Assembly (NCBI RefSeq): GCF_030936135.1
Contig: NC_082613.1
Coordinates: forward strand, 1,488,001-1,552,000
Source: Gavia stellata
Lineage: Eukaryota > Chordata > Aves > Gaviiformes > Gaviidae
Direction of reading: 5' to 3'
Length of the DNA stretch: 64,000 bases
The first letter of the stretch is position 1, and each line of letters begins with the position of its first letter. Shown here piece by piece: positions 1 through 14,450 of this stretch. The translations under genes were made by a program, and so were the position numbers. The notes under the pieces are model-generated. The model searched no databases, was not told where the DNA came from, and saw only the letters and a program-made list of their open reading frames with translations.

Positions 1-142
1 CAGATCTCCCTAAATCCCCCCATCCCCTCAGTGTCCCGCTCAATCCCTCTTCCCGCTTCGTGCCCCAGGACCCTTCCCGTTGGAAGGGGAAGAGCCCGGG
101 GGGTGGCAGCAGGGTTGGCCTGGAAGCCTCAGCCCAGGCGCC

Positions 143-3100
143 ATGTTCTACATGCATGTGCTCGTCAACAAGCGCGGGCCGTTGGCCAAAATATGGCTTG
201 CTGCCCACTGGGAGAAGAAGCTCACCAAAGCTCATATATTTGAGTGCAATTTAGAGACTACTGTTGAAAAGATCATCTCACCAAAGGTACGCTATTAAAT
301 GATGAGGTGCCTTCTGGTAAGTTCCGGGGTAGAGGAGTACATCTGTAGGGAACGGGGTTATTGCTATCGTGGAGACTGACTTAGTAGGGCACATTTGTGG
401 CTATTTCAAAACCAACATGAGGTAAACTCCTACTCTGATTTTATTCAGTTCTCACTCAGATAAAATCTCCATCCCATTAAATGACAGTTATATAAATATT
501 TTACTTGCTATTTTACTCCTGGAGATCTGTGGCCATACATTTATGCACAGTGTAAGAAAATTTTACCACAATATATTCAAAGGTATTTTTCCACACACTG
601 ACAGAGCTGTGTGGGTGCTGCTGGCCGAGAGACCACGGTAGGTGGGTTTGAGCCACTCATGAAGCAACGGGAGCCCATCAGGGCGGTGTGGTGTGGTAGC
701 ACTGGTCTTTCTTCAAAGACTTTGAGTACCAGCTGTGGGTATTGTTCAACGGAATTTGGGAAATGCTGGTATTTGACGAAATTGTCTCAAAAAGATTGAA
801 AAGTCAGATGCTTAACCAAAGTCAAGGGATTATGAAAACTGCTGTGAAATTTTACACAGACCATTTGAGGAGAATGCTTTTGCTCATCTTGTAATAAATA
901 ACTTTTGACATATTGTAACCATCCTTCCACTTTCAGTGGACTTCTTCCAGGTCCCCCATTATAAGCCGTTAAATATATAATTAAGCATACGTAGTGCTTA
1001 TGAGAGACTCTGTATGAACTGTCCCGGAGGCTGAAGTCCTCTGTGTATCACAGATGAGGTATGACTCAAGCAAGCGCAGATGCAGGCAGTCAAGTACCCA
1101 TGACTCAGACCTTGGCCTCGCCGTTGCGACTGCATCCAAGGGAAGAGCGAGGAACGCTTTGCACTGTCACTAATCGATGGCTCAGGAGATCCAAGGCTTT
1201 CAGCTGGTGCAAGCAGATTTTTTTATTTTCTCCACGAAAATACCTGCTTGATATTTGGTAGCCCAAATTTCATTGTCTGTCTTGCATGGGTTATGATTAA
1301 TAATGCTGTTAAGATGATCTTGATATTATTTGGAAGTGTTTTCCGAGAGGTACTAGTTAAGCACCCTCTACTTTCCCTTGCATACTGTCCTGTCTAGCAT
1401 CAGCATGATTGAGTTGAGTGTTCTCAGTGCAGGAAGACTTTGCATAAATAAGGGCATCGTTATGGTCTTTATTTGCTTAAATAAGGGCGTAGCTGGTATG
1501 GTGTCTGCTCACTTAAATAAGCAAAGCGTCAAATACTAGAATATGCACAGCTACTTTCTGTTTCAGAATGTGTTACGCTGTTCGTTGGCAGTCAGCTGAG
1601 ATGTTTTAGGTAAAGTAATAGCATCAGCTCAGGGCTCGCGTTTCAGCATGGCTATGTTTAGGAACAGAAGCAACCAGAAGTTCCTGGCTCTGAAAATTAA
1701 TTTCTGTTTACGATCCTCTGTATCAATACAAAGCCCTGCTGAATTTCATAGAGCTCTGTACTGCTGTATTTTAGAAGAACTCTCTTACTACTGTGTAATA
1801 TTTTCGTTTTAATGTTTTTGCCCAAAATACTAACTCCTGAACAACTTTTTTAAATCACCAAAGTTTACAATAGCTCTGCGAACCTCTGGACACTTACTGC
1901 TAGGAGTAGTGCGGATTTACCACAGGAAAGCAAAGTACCTCTTGGCAGACTGTAGTGAAGCTTTGACAAAAATGAAGACAGCCTTTCGCCCAGGTATGTG
2001 CAGAATTCAGCTTTTTTCCATCTGTGTCCTTTACAGCTCTCATTTTAAAAGCTAATTTTGGCTATTTCTGTTAAATACACATTACTGATCCCAAAGGAAG
2101 TTGAACTTACTGGTGCCTACTGCTGATGTGTAGTCTGGCTTAATTTAATGCCATTTCAGGTCTTTGACTCCTTTAAAAGAAACAGTATCTTAAGTGGTCT
2201 TATGAGAAGAAGCTTGAATTCAGCCTCCTTTGCTAGATAATTAATTTCAATTTCTGATGACACCAACAACCTGTCTAACCATGTGTTAGTGCCAGATCTG
2301 ACAGTGTGTTTTGAGCTCTAGCCATGTAGCCAGCGAGAAGGGAGCAGAGATGCCTGGGTCCTTTTCCAACAGCTGTACGTTTGTCGTACCTAGGCACCAA
2401 ACGGGGAGGCACTGTTGGCTAAAAAAAGGCTAAGAACAGGACGCCAGCGCCTATTGCCAGCCTTAACGTGCTTTGTGACCTGCTCTGTTTGCAGAATAGT
2501 GAATACCTACTCTACATTATTCTCAAGGATATGATCGTGATTAGTTAGTTAATATTTGTAAACATTTGGAAGTCTCTAGAAGAAACACTTGAGATAAGTA
2601 CACTGTACTATCCATTTTTAATAGACACTGCAGTAGATTGTAGAGGACTGCACAGCACAAGAACAAGAGATGACGGTCACAACTGCAGCAAGGGAAACTC
2701 CAGCTAGGTATAAGGGGGAAAAAATTCACAGTGGAAGTGATAAAAAGTTGAAACAGGCTGTCCGGGGATGCTGCAGAACCTCCCTCAGCAGAAACGATCA
2801 AAAGTGATCTCCCTTAGAAAGTAACCCTGTTTTGAGCAAAAGGTTGGATTAGATGACCTTCAGAAATCCCTTCTCACACGAATTGTTCCAGGATTCTCTG
2901 GTTACCAAGTATTTGCAGTCTCACTTCATAATTATTTGATGCTGGAGAATAGCGTTACGCAGACACCGGAGAGAAAAAGAAAACGCAGTAATTCATTTGA
3001 AGTGGTGTGAAAGACTCTAGGCTAAATGTCAGCTGTGAGAATCTTTCGGGAACTTAAAGTAGCTGTTCATAAACCCCATGTATTTACCCTATTTCAGGAC

Positions 3101-6100
3101 CTGTAGCGGCAGACTCTTCTGTAACGGTCTGTAAAAATATGGCTTCTAAAGTTCATGTAAATTAAGGATTTTAATTCCACTTCATAGTCCTGCTGACAAA
3201 GTGCCTAAGCTTTGCCTTTATGTTACACAGAATCGCAGCAGACCTTCCTGACAGGTTTATAGTCTTATTATATGTACTTGGGAGAACATAACTTTTATTT
3301 TATTGATACTTATTTTGTTATGTTGTCTGTTTCTTTTAGGACTTGTTGACCTTCCAGAAGAGAACTTTGAGGCTGCTTATCAGTCCATTACATTGCCTGA
3401 AGAATTTCATGATTTTGAAACACCACTACCTGATTTAAAGTAAATGCTTCCCTAGTTTTTATTCATTATTTCAGTATTTTCAGAAGTAAAAGATACCCTT
3501 GCTGTTATCTGATCAAGACTCAGATGGAATTGTTTTGATTTGATAACCGAGTTCTCCTAAATTCCGCGTCAGCTTTACAAGGCTACAGTCACAGGACTTG
3601 TGCTTTTGTAGCGTTCCTCAAAGTCGGTTTAACCCCCAGATCTTTACAATGAAATCATGTATTGAACTTAGATTTCAGGATTTTCTAATTTAAAATTGTC
3701 TGAGAGAAGCCTGCAAACAACTTGCTGACCTCAAGAGCAGATACACAAGTTAGTACAAATCCTGTTGTAAGACCAAGGAAGCTTTGGCTAGTAACCTCGA
3801 AACATTGGCCTGTTCTGGCGTGTAACTGCATTTAATTTCTGCTCTCTTGCTCTTTGGGGCCGGGGTATTTTAGCAGCAGTAGTCAGCTTGGCTCCCGATG
3901 AAAAGCCAGCGTATTTCTTTGGCTTTTCTGACGTGGGTCAGCATTAACGTAGGGAAACTGATAAAAAGCAGGAGGACAAGACATGTTTCTGACGGCTCTG
4001 ATACCCCCAGGGGTCCAGGATGACAGACTTCTGCTGAGGCTTCCTCTGTACCTCGTCATAAAAACAGTTTGATGGGATCTGTTAGTGTTTGGTATTTTGT
4101 AAGCACAGCTGTGATGTAATACTATTTATTCAAGTACCTCAGTGTGCTAACTCTGTAAAGCGTGCCTTTTCTGCCTATCCGAAGAGTCTGCATGTTTTGA
4201 TTAACAGATGAGGGTGTTACACTAATTAGATGCCTTCTACATGACAAGTGTCTGGGGCTTGGATGTACACAAACTCGCACAAGCCCCAGCGTACCGGCAG
4301 AAGAGAGTGGAGAAATGTGAAGTATGGAGAGGAGGATGGGTGCTCCCCTTGTCCTTATAAATATATCTTGCTGTTTCTTGAGGGGTTTGCTTTCTGAGTG
4401 TACATTGGGATCATTTGCTCACGGTTCCGGGGGGTATTCCAAAGCTCGGTTAGGCAGATGCTTTCCCCTTCTCGTGGGCCCCTCCCCAGCTATGGGGCTG
4501 TTGCGGCTGTTGCAGATTCAGTCTTTGCTGTACAACATACATTGGAGATTGCATGGGAGCTTCGGCTGGCAATGGGCAGCTGCCTACTTGCTTGGAGGTA
4601 TCCATTTTAATGAACGTAGAGCACCTGTTTTCCATATGCTTATTTTTAGCTTTTAGAGGAAAATCAAAGCAGTGAATTTTATCCATAAAACCTTAAATGG
4701 CCTGAATGCGAATAGCTTTGGGAAACATTGTTCTCTCTCCCCAGAAGTGAGGATCAGCCAGGGTACTTTCAATGCCATAGAAAACAGAAGCTATCTTTTG
4801 GGGGTTTACGATAAAATGTCAGGATTAAAGACTCTTTAGAAACAAGTTTTCACCTTCCAGCTAAATGGTCAACAGGTTTCAGTTCACTCTATATTTTGTA
4901 TAATGTTTTTTTCGTCAGTGCCATTGACGTTGCTGAACATTTTACCTTGAATCAGAGCAGAGCTGAAGACATCACACTTACAGAGGATTACGAAAGCAAT
5001 ATACTTCTCTGTGACAGAAACTTTGGTGAGAGAAGTTGAGAAATTAGAAATACTCCGTAAGGAAAAGTGTGTTTTATGCAAAATTTTGTACAGTCTGAGT
5101 CTTTTCCACATGTAAAAAAGCTATTATTAAACGTGCGTTTGTTTCATGCTTGTGCTGATTGGCCTGTTATACCATCTTACGCTTAAATTTTTGTGTAAAA
5201 GTACTCTGCCTAAGTAATATAATATGATATCGGAGACTGAGAGTAAAGCCCAACATTTTTTGTTTTTTACTGAATTACCTAAAAACTGTTTGTTTATTCC
5301 AGTTGAGGTATGAGATATCTTACCATTTTTTAAAGATTATTTGAAAAATTAGGATAACTATGTGTTTAAAAATGCATGCAGAGAAGCATCAGAAATTCTG
5401 TGTTTATTCAGATGAAGAACCGGAGGCCCAAAGAAAACAGAGCTTCTTTGACGGCAGCATCTTAAGGAGCAGCAACAGTCTTGTGGCTGATTCCAAGTCT
5501 GCGAGCATGAATGGAGACGCGTCTGCACGGCGAGAAGATACTTACTCTTTTGAGCACGACTGTTTTGGAGATGAGGAGGATGCTGCAGATATGATTGGTA
5601 GGGTTTGCCACAGATAAACAGAATTATTTCTTTCCAAATATTTTTAGTCTTACAGGAAAACAAACAAGACAGCATGAAAGTGATTGTTTTCAAACATAAA
5701 TTCTATATTTGTTTTTGTTTTCATACTTCTTTTTTTTTCTACTTGTCATTACATCTATGGTCACTTAGACATTGCCAAGTAAAATTGTATTAAAGGAGAT
5801 ATTTCATTTTTTTAGAATTAAAGGCATTGAATTTATACTTAATATTTACCAATTTAATTTATATTTTCAAAGGTGAAATACTGCAGCGTTTTTACTTTTA
5901 TTGTTGTAATAACAAAGGCAGCAAGCAGCTTCTACATCTTTATGGTTTAGAGTATTTATGTAAACCTTTATAGATTTATACCTTTTAAGCAATACCAATA
6001 TCATACTTTTCAAAGAAAAGGTGGACATCTCAAAATTAAGACTAACCTTCTCCTTTTTGTACTGTTGAAGGCAGACGGATCATTGACACCCACCTGTGGA

Positions 6101-9100
6101 AGCTGAGCTTTTTTTGTTTGTCCAGAATTAACCTTACATAAGTAACATTAGGCTGTGTCAGGCTATTTCATGACTATGAAGGCTTAGAATGATGAAAACT
6201 ATGCATTTTGTATTTAAGAAATCCTGTTGCGGGATGAGCAAAATGGCCTAGATAAAGACATTCTTGATATGGAGGAAGACCGTCCTTTGTCACAAGATCT
6301 GCCAGAGAACAGCGCAGCCAGTGAGTTTGCAGTGTCCGCTCGGTCTTACTCAGACGAACCCTCTGTTCCCATACTAATACCTAAAGTTTCTCACATTCAG
6401 CTTTGTACGATATCCCGTGCCTTTTTCCTTTGCTCGTGTCTTTGGTTTTTTCCTAATACGCTTCATCCACCATTTTAGGTATAATTTTGTTTGACCTAGG
6501 GATTCCAGGTTTGTGACTTGACATTGCTTTTATATGATCTCCTGTTGGATATGCTGTTGATCCACCCTGCTGCTTAGACAGTACGATACCACTTTTGTAG
6601 AGGAAAGGAAACTGAGTAACGGTATGCTGTAACTTTGAGCATTACCTACAAGTATTTCTGGCTTCATATTTCAGCGACAAATGACACTTTAGTAGTTCAT
6701 AAAGGTGTTGTTAGTCTTCTTTTGATTTGATATCGATCAAATTAATTTTTGAAAAGTGTTTCTGGATTTTTTTTTTTTAATATCTTAAACCCTTATACCC
6801 CCATCACACTGTTCCTTTAAAACTGAGTAATCTGGAACAGCTTTAAAGGGAAACGGTGGCACTTGCCCCTCCTTGCACTAGTCCTGGTACTACCTGTTCC
6901 TTTTACGTTGACAGAAATGTCCACGCTGCCTTGCAGTTGCCTGGAACTGGAAACAGATCCGTATTGACATTAAACATTTTTCCCCCTAAACACTTCTCGT
7001 CAGTCGGGTTTTCCTCCTATCTGGAGTCTTCAGTCTCTTTCACCGCCTGGTCATAGAGGTTCTGGTGTCGGCAAAGGGAAGCGTGCAGTGCAGAATATGA
7101 GCAGCAGCAGTGCCAGTTGTTACTGGTTAAAGTGATTGTGAGATTATAGACAAAATCATAGTTTTCTAATTCTGATCTTTTTTGTCTGATATCATTTATG
7201 TTAAGAGATTGAGAACTTAATCCATCTCATAAACTTCTTTTTTATTTGGGTTATTTGCTGGATTTTCTTACAGTTGAGTCCAACCGCGCAGACACCATTA
7301 CGGAAGTAAGTCATCCAATGAATGAAACAATACTTTTCTTGAAAGAAGGATTTGTGCTTCAGCCAGTTGATGATACAGGTCAGAACTTGACCAGTTTCTG
7401 AATGTTTGCGTTACTAGGTTTGTTTTTCTTCTTGTTAGTGAAAATATTTGCAAAACAGATTATTCTCACTTTAGATTTCATCCCCTCCTGCTGCCAGAGT
7501 TCTGTTTTATGGTAACTGTTATACAAAACCAGTACCGGGTTATTCATCTGATCTGCCCAAATCTCTGCTCACAGTTTCTTCCACGTACTGAATCAAGTTT
7601 TGCTGCTCTGCAGTTCTAGCAGTGCAAGCCCGGCCTGTTCATGAGTGTTACTGAAGTTTCCTCTGAAAAACTTTTATTGCTAGTGATACATCAGTGATTT
7701 TTACGTGTAAAATAACAACCTTAAAACTTTCAGGCCTTTGTAAAAGTTTGTTTTGTGAACTTTTAACTTTAATAAGATCCAAAAAGAAAAATGTTTCAAT
7801 TCTTCTGTGAGTAAATCTGAATGTCACCTATCACGTTGGTGGCTGTTAGCAAATAAACGAGTTCACGTTGACACTAATATTTAGAATACTGGAATTTTCC
7901 AGCCTGCCAAAATAATATTCAGGAAGTTATGGCTACATAACCAATCCATGTCTCTCTTCCGCATTCACTATGTCCATCTTAATTAAATTGCTAAAGGATT
8001 AAACTGACAAATACAGATATTAATTACGAGGTAATGAAACCTGTTGAGTGCATCAGCAGTTCTTGGAACAATTAACTTCCTGATGGATTAAAGATAGCTT
8101 ATTCAGTCTTGTTGGTATATCATGTGTGCTCATTAAGTCCTCATGTTCCCGGTTCTTTAGTACAATAGTCATATGTCTTCCGTAATTAAACATATGTGAA
8201 TTTCCTGTACAAGAATACAAAGAGTAGACATTGTGAAAACTCTTGGAGAAATGCCCCATGCACTTGTACTTTGATTTTCAAGTCTGTGTGGTGTTTCAGG
8301 AGGTCAGCAGCCTGTCCGTTTGATTCACAGTGCTTTTTTTTGTGCTTAAGTGTTCTGTGAATAGACCTTATTAGACTTCTGTTTTTTAATATTTGCTCTA
8401 TTTAGCTCTCACCCAGAGGAAAAAAAATAAAAGAAAGAGGAAGCTGCTTGTGGATGTAGACAAGGAGCTCAGCTGCCACGCTATATACAACCAACTTAAC
8501 AACTGCGCGGACATCCTCGCTACATTAGACCTTGCACCCCCAACAAAAAAAACAATGATGTGGAAGAAATCAGGAGGCGTGGATAAACTCCTGTCCCACG
8601 CTACGCAGCCAGTGGTTCATGCTGAGCTACAAATGGTAAAGATCAATTCCTTGTAGGTTTTCATGCTGCTGTATAGATTATGGGACTGTTGCACATCTAG
8701 GAGCTGAGAGAGATTTTGCAGACCTGGTTTTATGTGAACTGGCAAACCGCAGGTGTGTAGCATCATTGAAAGTATTGTTTTGCAATACAGTTCAGTTGGA
8801 TGCCTGATGGTTATTTGCATACTCGCCACTAATTGCTTCATCAGAAAGGCCATCTGTAGAGCTCACGGCTTTAATGTCCAGCACTCCCACAACAAGTACA
8901 AAATGACAAAGAAACTTGAGAGCTGATGTTTCATTTCACATACTGGCACCTGACTGATTGTACACTAATACATAGTTTTTTGGATTTCTGTCAATTTCTT
9001 TCCTACTTTCTACTTTGTTTTATTACTCGCTGTTTTGTTTCTGCTCTGTAATCAGTATGAGACCACATCTATCTTCTACATTTACTTTAAAGGTACATCA

Positions 9101-9732
9101 GGCTTAAACATTATTATTATAATGTTGTTAATGGCTTTGGAAAGATGGTGTGCCAATTTCTTTTGTACTTTCCCAATTGGAGATGAAGCTTCCAGCTGGA
9201 GAGCAGTCAGGGACTCGCCTTTCAGAGGACCAAGAGGCTCCTGATGGCTCTGTCGCTTTGGCTGGAAGGCTGGGCCAGACCATCCTTTCCTGTGGCTGTG
9301 GACCTTACTGCTCTTTCTGCACAAGGAAGACGTACTTGTTTCAGGGAAATATGGTCTATCAAAGCCTCTCATGTCCCCGTGTAGCATCTGACAGATCATT
9401 CTAAGAAGCTGTGAGTTTAGAGCGGTGTTTCTTCTGTGGAGGCGAGGTCTGGGAGGCAGGGTCTGCAGGCAAGCAGCTCGGCAGGTCCGTTAGAGCAGCA
9501 CAGCTCCACCACTTAGAGTCCAGGTGCAGAATTACAGCTTGCTCTTTGCGAGGATGAAAAATACTCGCATGCCAGTACGTGGGGAGAGAAATCCACACAC
9601 AGAAAACTGCAGATGTTTCTTTCTTTCATCCCTCCTTACTGGCTGGCTTCAAGGAAGAACGATCCAAGCTGTTCCTAAGATGTTTCTTCACGGAGCCCAC
9701 TGCCAAATTGAAACTGCAGAAGGCTATTACTT

Positions 9733-9763
<31 letters not shown>

Positions 9764-12700
9764 CAGATTTTCAGAATGACCTAATTCAAATCTCTAAATT
9801 CTGGGTTGCAGTAATTCATCTACAGCTCATATTCATACCTTTGTGTTGATGTTTGCAAATAATCTGACATGATATTCTGAAAGCAAACAAATAAAAATAA
9901 TTGTTTTCAGTTGTTTGCAAAATGCTTCAGGAGTCATGGATTTAAGATGAGAAGAAATGGAATACAGAGGGAGCCTGAAATGGAAGAAACAAGAAAAGGG
10001 CAAAATACCACAGGTAATATTATAATTCTGTTATTGCAGAATTAGCTGCTAGAAAATATCTTCCATTTTACATAATGTTTGAGAGACACATGCACGGTGT
10101 TTGTGTGCAATATTCTACAAATCAAAGGCCAGAAAAGGTAAATATTAAGGAAATTGGCTGTTAATTATTTAAAAACAAAAGGGTTTTTTTGGTTGTATAA
10201 GTACTTTGCTGTTCTTTTGTTCCTTAGATCAGAAATGAAATGCAAGTCTTTTTCTTCCTTGTGGCATAAAGAGGTATTTTTGGTTTCACCTTTGGTTTCT
10301 CTAATTGTCTACCAAACCGCAGATTTATTTAAAAAAAAAAAAAAAAAGCTTCCCACTTATTCTGAGTTTAATCAAACCACTCTCCAAATTTCCAAATTCA
10401 TGTAGATAACTTTTATTTGTATCTTGAAGATTGTGTTTTGGTTAATATCAAGCAAGAGGAAATGTTCCATTTTAGATCTCCTGAGAAGGTGACATATCTG
10501 CTTTCCCTCCTTTGCTCTGCTAGCAATATAATCTGCATGGCTGCCTCAGAAGTTAATCAGCAAAACCACCTCCTGCAAGAACATAAAGGTCAACTTTTGG
10601 AAAAGGAGAAACTCTCTTGGAAGCTTCTTCTTGTTCCATGGTCCTGTTGGGAATGATATTTATTCCATAGTTACTCATTCTGGCTCTTACTCTCAAAGAT
10701 TGCTAGACTAGGGTGCGATTTTAGTTTTCAATGGTTTTTTTTAAGGACAGCGATTCACAGTAATTTCCTCTTAAACCTTGTTTTTTTGTTAATACAGAGA
10801 TGCTGATAGTAGAAGAACCAACTTATCTGCAGGAGTCAGCTCATTCAGAGACAGAGAGAAAAAATAGAAATGATTCGTTTATGTTGACATCACAGAGTAA
10901 CAGAAATGAAACTGATGATAACTGTGGTGACACTATAGTGAGCAGTTTCCATAAATTTGAGAGACCTAAATGTATTTATTGGTTTCATTTTATGCTAGGA
11001 CTCCGTTTAAAACTCGTTAAGAAATTACTAATACATGCTTGAAAAGGATGCTAGAGACAGCCGATATAGCATTAAGTAGCTTGTATCATGAAAGTTTATT
11101 TATAAGCACTTTGGAAGATTCTTACCATGAATTGAGCTATTAATTAAAATGTCTATTAATCTATATAGATTACAGTCTAATCACTAAGTATAAATGAAAC
11201 CCTAATACGAAATATAGCCTCTTTGTACTGAAGAGATAAATATCATCTTTTATAAAGGGTGAAAATTATCTTTTGTGTCTCAAACTGAGGAAATACTCAA
11301 GCAATAACAAATGATCTATTCCTGCCATCTTTATTTAGGCTAACGTGAAAGGGAGAATCTGAGGCTCATTAAAGTCGAAAAAGAACAACAAAATTGGGCC
11401 TAACGGCAGTGGAAAATGTAGGGCCTGTGCCTGAACTGAGCCCCTAGGTGTAGGTCCAGCTGTAGGATAACTACTACGGCAAGGTCCTATCCTATGTGAG
11501 AAGAGACACGGTAGAAATAGCAACTATGAAATCATTCTGGAAAACGTTTATTATAATAAAGTCATTGAGCAGAATTATCTAATTGAGAATTACATTGTAT
11601 GCGTAAGTTGTCATGCCTGTTGACCGTCCTTTCTCTTCTAACAGCAGGATGGAAGGGCTTTCTCCGAGAGCTCCTCACTGGCGAACAATTCACTGGGCCA
11701 AGAAGCTGAAACACAGCAAGCCAAGTTAACAAATGTACGTGTATTTGGCGCTGACAACTCTGGCTTATTTCAGAACAGAACTGTGTTCTTGCTCAGAAAT
11801 ACTAAAAAAAAAAATAAAAAATGATGGCATCATGAACTTACCGTGACTTTTGGTGCTCTAACGTCATCTTTAGTACGTAGTTTGCCAGTCAAAACCTTTA
11901 ATAGCTTGATAATCAGGGATCCACGTATTCCAACATTCAGAGGTCCCAGTCTGTGAGGGAGACAGCTCCTTATTTAGAGGTTGTGCTTCCCGTAAGAAGG
12001 AGAGAGTTTCCGAACTTACTGGCCGTGAGGATACTCAGACACTCTGAAACAAGGGCAGTCTTCTGCTGTTGACTTTGGAGGCTCGGCCCAAAATCTAAAG
12101 ACAAATTTTTGAATGTCCTTTTTGGCCCCTGACCGGTACAAATACTGTCAGAATCCCAGTCGCGTGGAGCAGTATCTTGTTGTGGAGCTGCCTCCCCAAG
12201 GCTCACCAGGACCACTTCCATAGGGCCTAACGTGTTGTTGCACCCGGTCTGTCTCCTTGTAGCGGAAAGAACACAGTTAGTATTCTTTCCTCTGCTTCAC
12301 AAAGCCTAGTGTGACTGCAGAGGTGTCCGAGGTCCCAGATATCCCGAGCATGGCTGTCAAAATGCCCGGCTCCAGCTGGATTTTCAGTTAGGCTAGAACT
12401 CTTGCCCTTTTTATCATCATGCTGTCTAACCTTCTGTTCTATTTCCCCTGAAGGAGCTAACGAGGAGCGGTAAAGACAGTGAAGAAATAAGGTGGAGCGG
12501 AAGAACTCTTCAGTTATTAAAAACTTTACAGGTACCAGTGCTGGATTTTGTAATTAGGTGCCAAAACCAGGTGTTGATTTCAGTTGGACCATGTCAGAAA
12601 ATCTCCTCCTTACTTATGCTGTTGATCCTATCGCTGCCTCTCACATGCAGCGTATAACTGCGTCTGACGGGGTATTTATGTAGGAAGCCAGGATTCTGAG

Positions 12701-14159
12701 AGCCTGACATGGTGTCCTCTCCCAGAGCTGCTGGAATCTCTAGAATTTTCTGAACATTTGTTTCTGTGGCAGGGTTTGCTGTAACAAGAAGCCCTTGCTC
12801 CCTTCCTTTTGCGAGTGTGCTCTAGCAGATCTCTTCAAAACCCAATTCCTAGCTGCGTGCGGGTTGCCAGATCTCAGCTGAGCACGGCCGGGTGCTGTTG
12901 TTGGGCTATTCATCGGCCTGGGCTGTTTCTGAGGTGAAGGCTGAGGAAATGAGTGAGGGTTATGTTAAAAAGGAAGCCGGTAACACCTTCTTTAAGAGGT
13001 TTTAATGCCCCGGTGCTTTCAAGGTGCTTGAAATTTAGCAGAGTCTCGAGCCGTTGCATCAGGAGGGCTTATTCTGCTTTTGTTGCAGAAATCCTTGTAA
13101 AACTGGTGAAGCTGTAAGGTATGATATCATACGCTGTATCGACAGGCCCGTTCCAGGAGCCAGCACAGGCATCCTGATGCTGCATGTCCGAACTCTTGGC
13201 CTAACGGCTCAGGGCTGTTTCCTTCTTCTCGCCCGGACAAGCGCTTTGGTGCTCCAGCATTGGTCTGGTTGGGGGCAGGCAGAAAAAAAACACAGCAAAA
13301 AGTTATTTTCCTTCAGGTCAGTTCCCTAATCCCACGTGGATGAACGGAGCATGGAGGAAGGCGATGGAGAAATCCCAGCGTGGGCATGAGGGCATGGGGA
13401 GCAGGTTTTGTCCGCAAAATGCACCGAGCTTTGGGCCAAGCTCTTCCCTAGTGCCGGAGTTTGACTTCACAGCCATCTTGGGTTTTTTTAAAATTGTTTT
13501 ATGTGAACATATTTCAAAGGTCCTGTGCAACGGCCATAAATAAATAGTTACATACAAGTATAGCCATTAGAAAGCAAGCAGTAACACCAGTCGGTTAGCT
13601 GTGACTGAAATTGCCGGTGATACAGCTGGTACTCTGGATGCAAAGCACAGGGTACGCGTGATTTTTATTGTTGCAATCATGAAAACCATTCCAGACGTGC
13701 TTCATCGCGTGCCTCAGTACAGCTTCATCGAATTCACTGGAACTGCGGCCGTACGTAGATTTTAGTAACATATGTAGGTGCTAGCAGTATTATGGCAATA
13801 AAATGTTAAGACCCACTTCTATAAATGCTGTGTGCCAAGCTACGATCCTATTCGAGGCGTTCAAGTGGAAAATACACACTCCGAGCAGCACTCTTAGTCC
13901 AGACCTGATGCGATCGGGTTTTACTGGTGGTGAAGCTGACCTGACGGATTTTCTTGTTCCCCTTACGCAGCACCTGACACGATCAGGCGTGCGTTCCTTC
14001 AGTTTACGGGAGCTCTGTCGGAAACACAACCGGAAAGAAGCCGCGGTCAAGTTTTACGTCTTTCTCGTTCTGAAGAAGCAGTCGGTCGTTGAGCTCAGTC
14101 AGAGCGCTCCCTTTGCTGACATTACAGCCACCCTCGGCCCGATGTTCAACGCCAGCTGA
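143..14159 (+). CDS. RAD21L1: RAD21L1, meiotic cohesin kleisin subunit (13 coding exons)
   Basis: Meiosis-specific alpha-kleisin that closes the cohesin ring by bridging SMC1/SMC3 and binding STAG subunits; it acts in germ-cell nuclei. Coding exons: 143-286, 1864-1993, 3340-3439, 4919-5025, 5412-5597, 6219-6320, 7274-7378, 8406-8635, 9911-10013, 10798-10937, 11645-11734, 12454-12531, 13971-14159. All phases join into 567 codons plus stop (human about 556). Residues 1-90 form the N-terminal kleisin domain, starting [18 protein letters not shown]. Exon 8 has a basic KRKRK stretch and the STAG-binding block LAPPTKK...MMWKK. The last exon has the C-terminal winged helix ([22 protein letters not shown]). 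Exon 10 and 11 ends are the least certain because this region diverges fast. The extended C-terminal match to RAD21L (QSAPFADI) argues against RAD21 itself. The window opens only 142 bases before the start codon, so the promoter is mostly outside. Confidence 0.95.
2636..2902 (+). repeat. CR1 LINE 3' fragment in RAD21L1 intron 2
   Basis: The stretch follows the 3' part of chicken repeat 1 retroposons. It runs from a diverged copy of the reverse-transcriptase end (aggactgcacagcacaagaa), through the gaaacaggctgtccggggat segment, to ggttggattagatgacctt and a degenerate terminal ATTCTCTG. It is heavily 5'-truncated, as most avian CR1 copies are, and well diverged from the consensus, so it is an old insertion. 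It lies in the same orientation as the gene. Confidence 0.8.
9733..9759 (+). repeat. Poly(A) tract of 27 A in RAD21L1 intron 8
   Basis: An uninterrupted run of 27 adenines lies between exons 8 and 9. I found no clear target-site duplication and no recognisable retrogene upstream, so it is recorded as a simple mononucleotide repeat. A shorter A run lies near 10330-10346. Confidence 0.9.
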
Positions 14160-14450
14160 AATCATGTCGTGTTCGGATAAGCTAATGCAAATAAATATCA
14201 TTCTACATTGCTCAGCAGATATATTTCCTGGAAAAATGATTGAGTGTCTTGTCAAACTCTGGTCACTGAGCAGTCACCTTTGCAGCGCCCCTCAGAACCG
14301 CCACGTGACTGGCCTGTGCAGGCGTGCGGCCACCGTGTTGGTTGCCGAGCTGGTCACCAGTATGTTTATTTTTAATAGATATGTTTATATGGTGAGCATT
14401 TGCTTACTCTGTTAATAAAATACCGCTAAAGTACATATTCTACGTAAGAG
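14160..14450 (+). other. RAD21L1: RAD21L1 3' UTR with two AATAAA signals
   Basis: After the stop codon, AATAAA polyadenylation signals occur at about 14190-14195 and 14414-14419. Either could end the RAD21L1 transcript. The exact cleavage site cannot be read from sequence alone. Confidence 0.55.

Noticed and set aside
9100-9765. Processed retrogene ending in the 27-A run
   Set aside because: I could not recognise a parent gene or matching target-site duplications on both sides.
13803-13970. Open frame running from intron 12 into the last RAD21L1 exon
   Set aside because: The segment upstream of 13971 has no match to RAD21L. A good acceptor (CCTTACGCAG) marks the true exon start and the phase fits exon 12.
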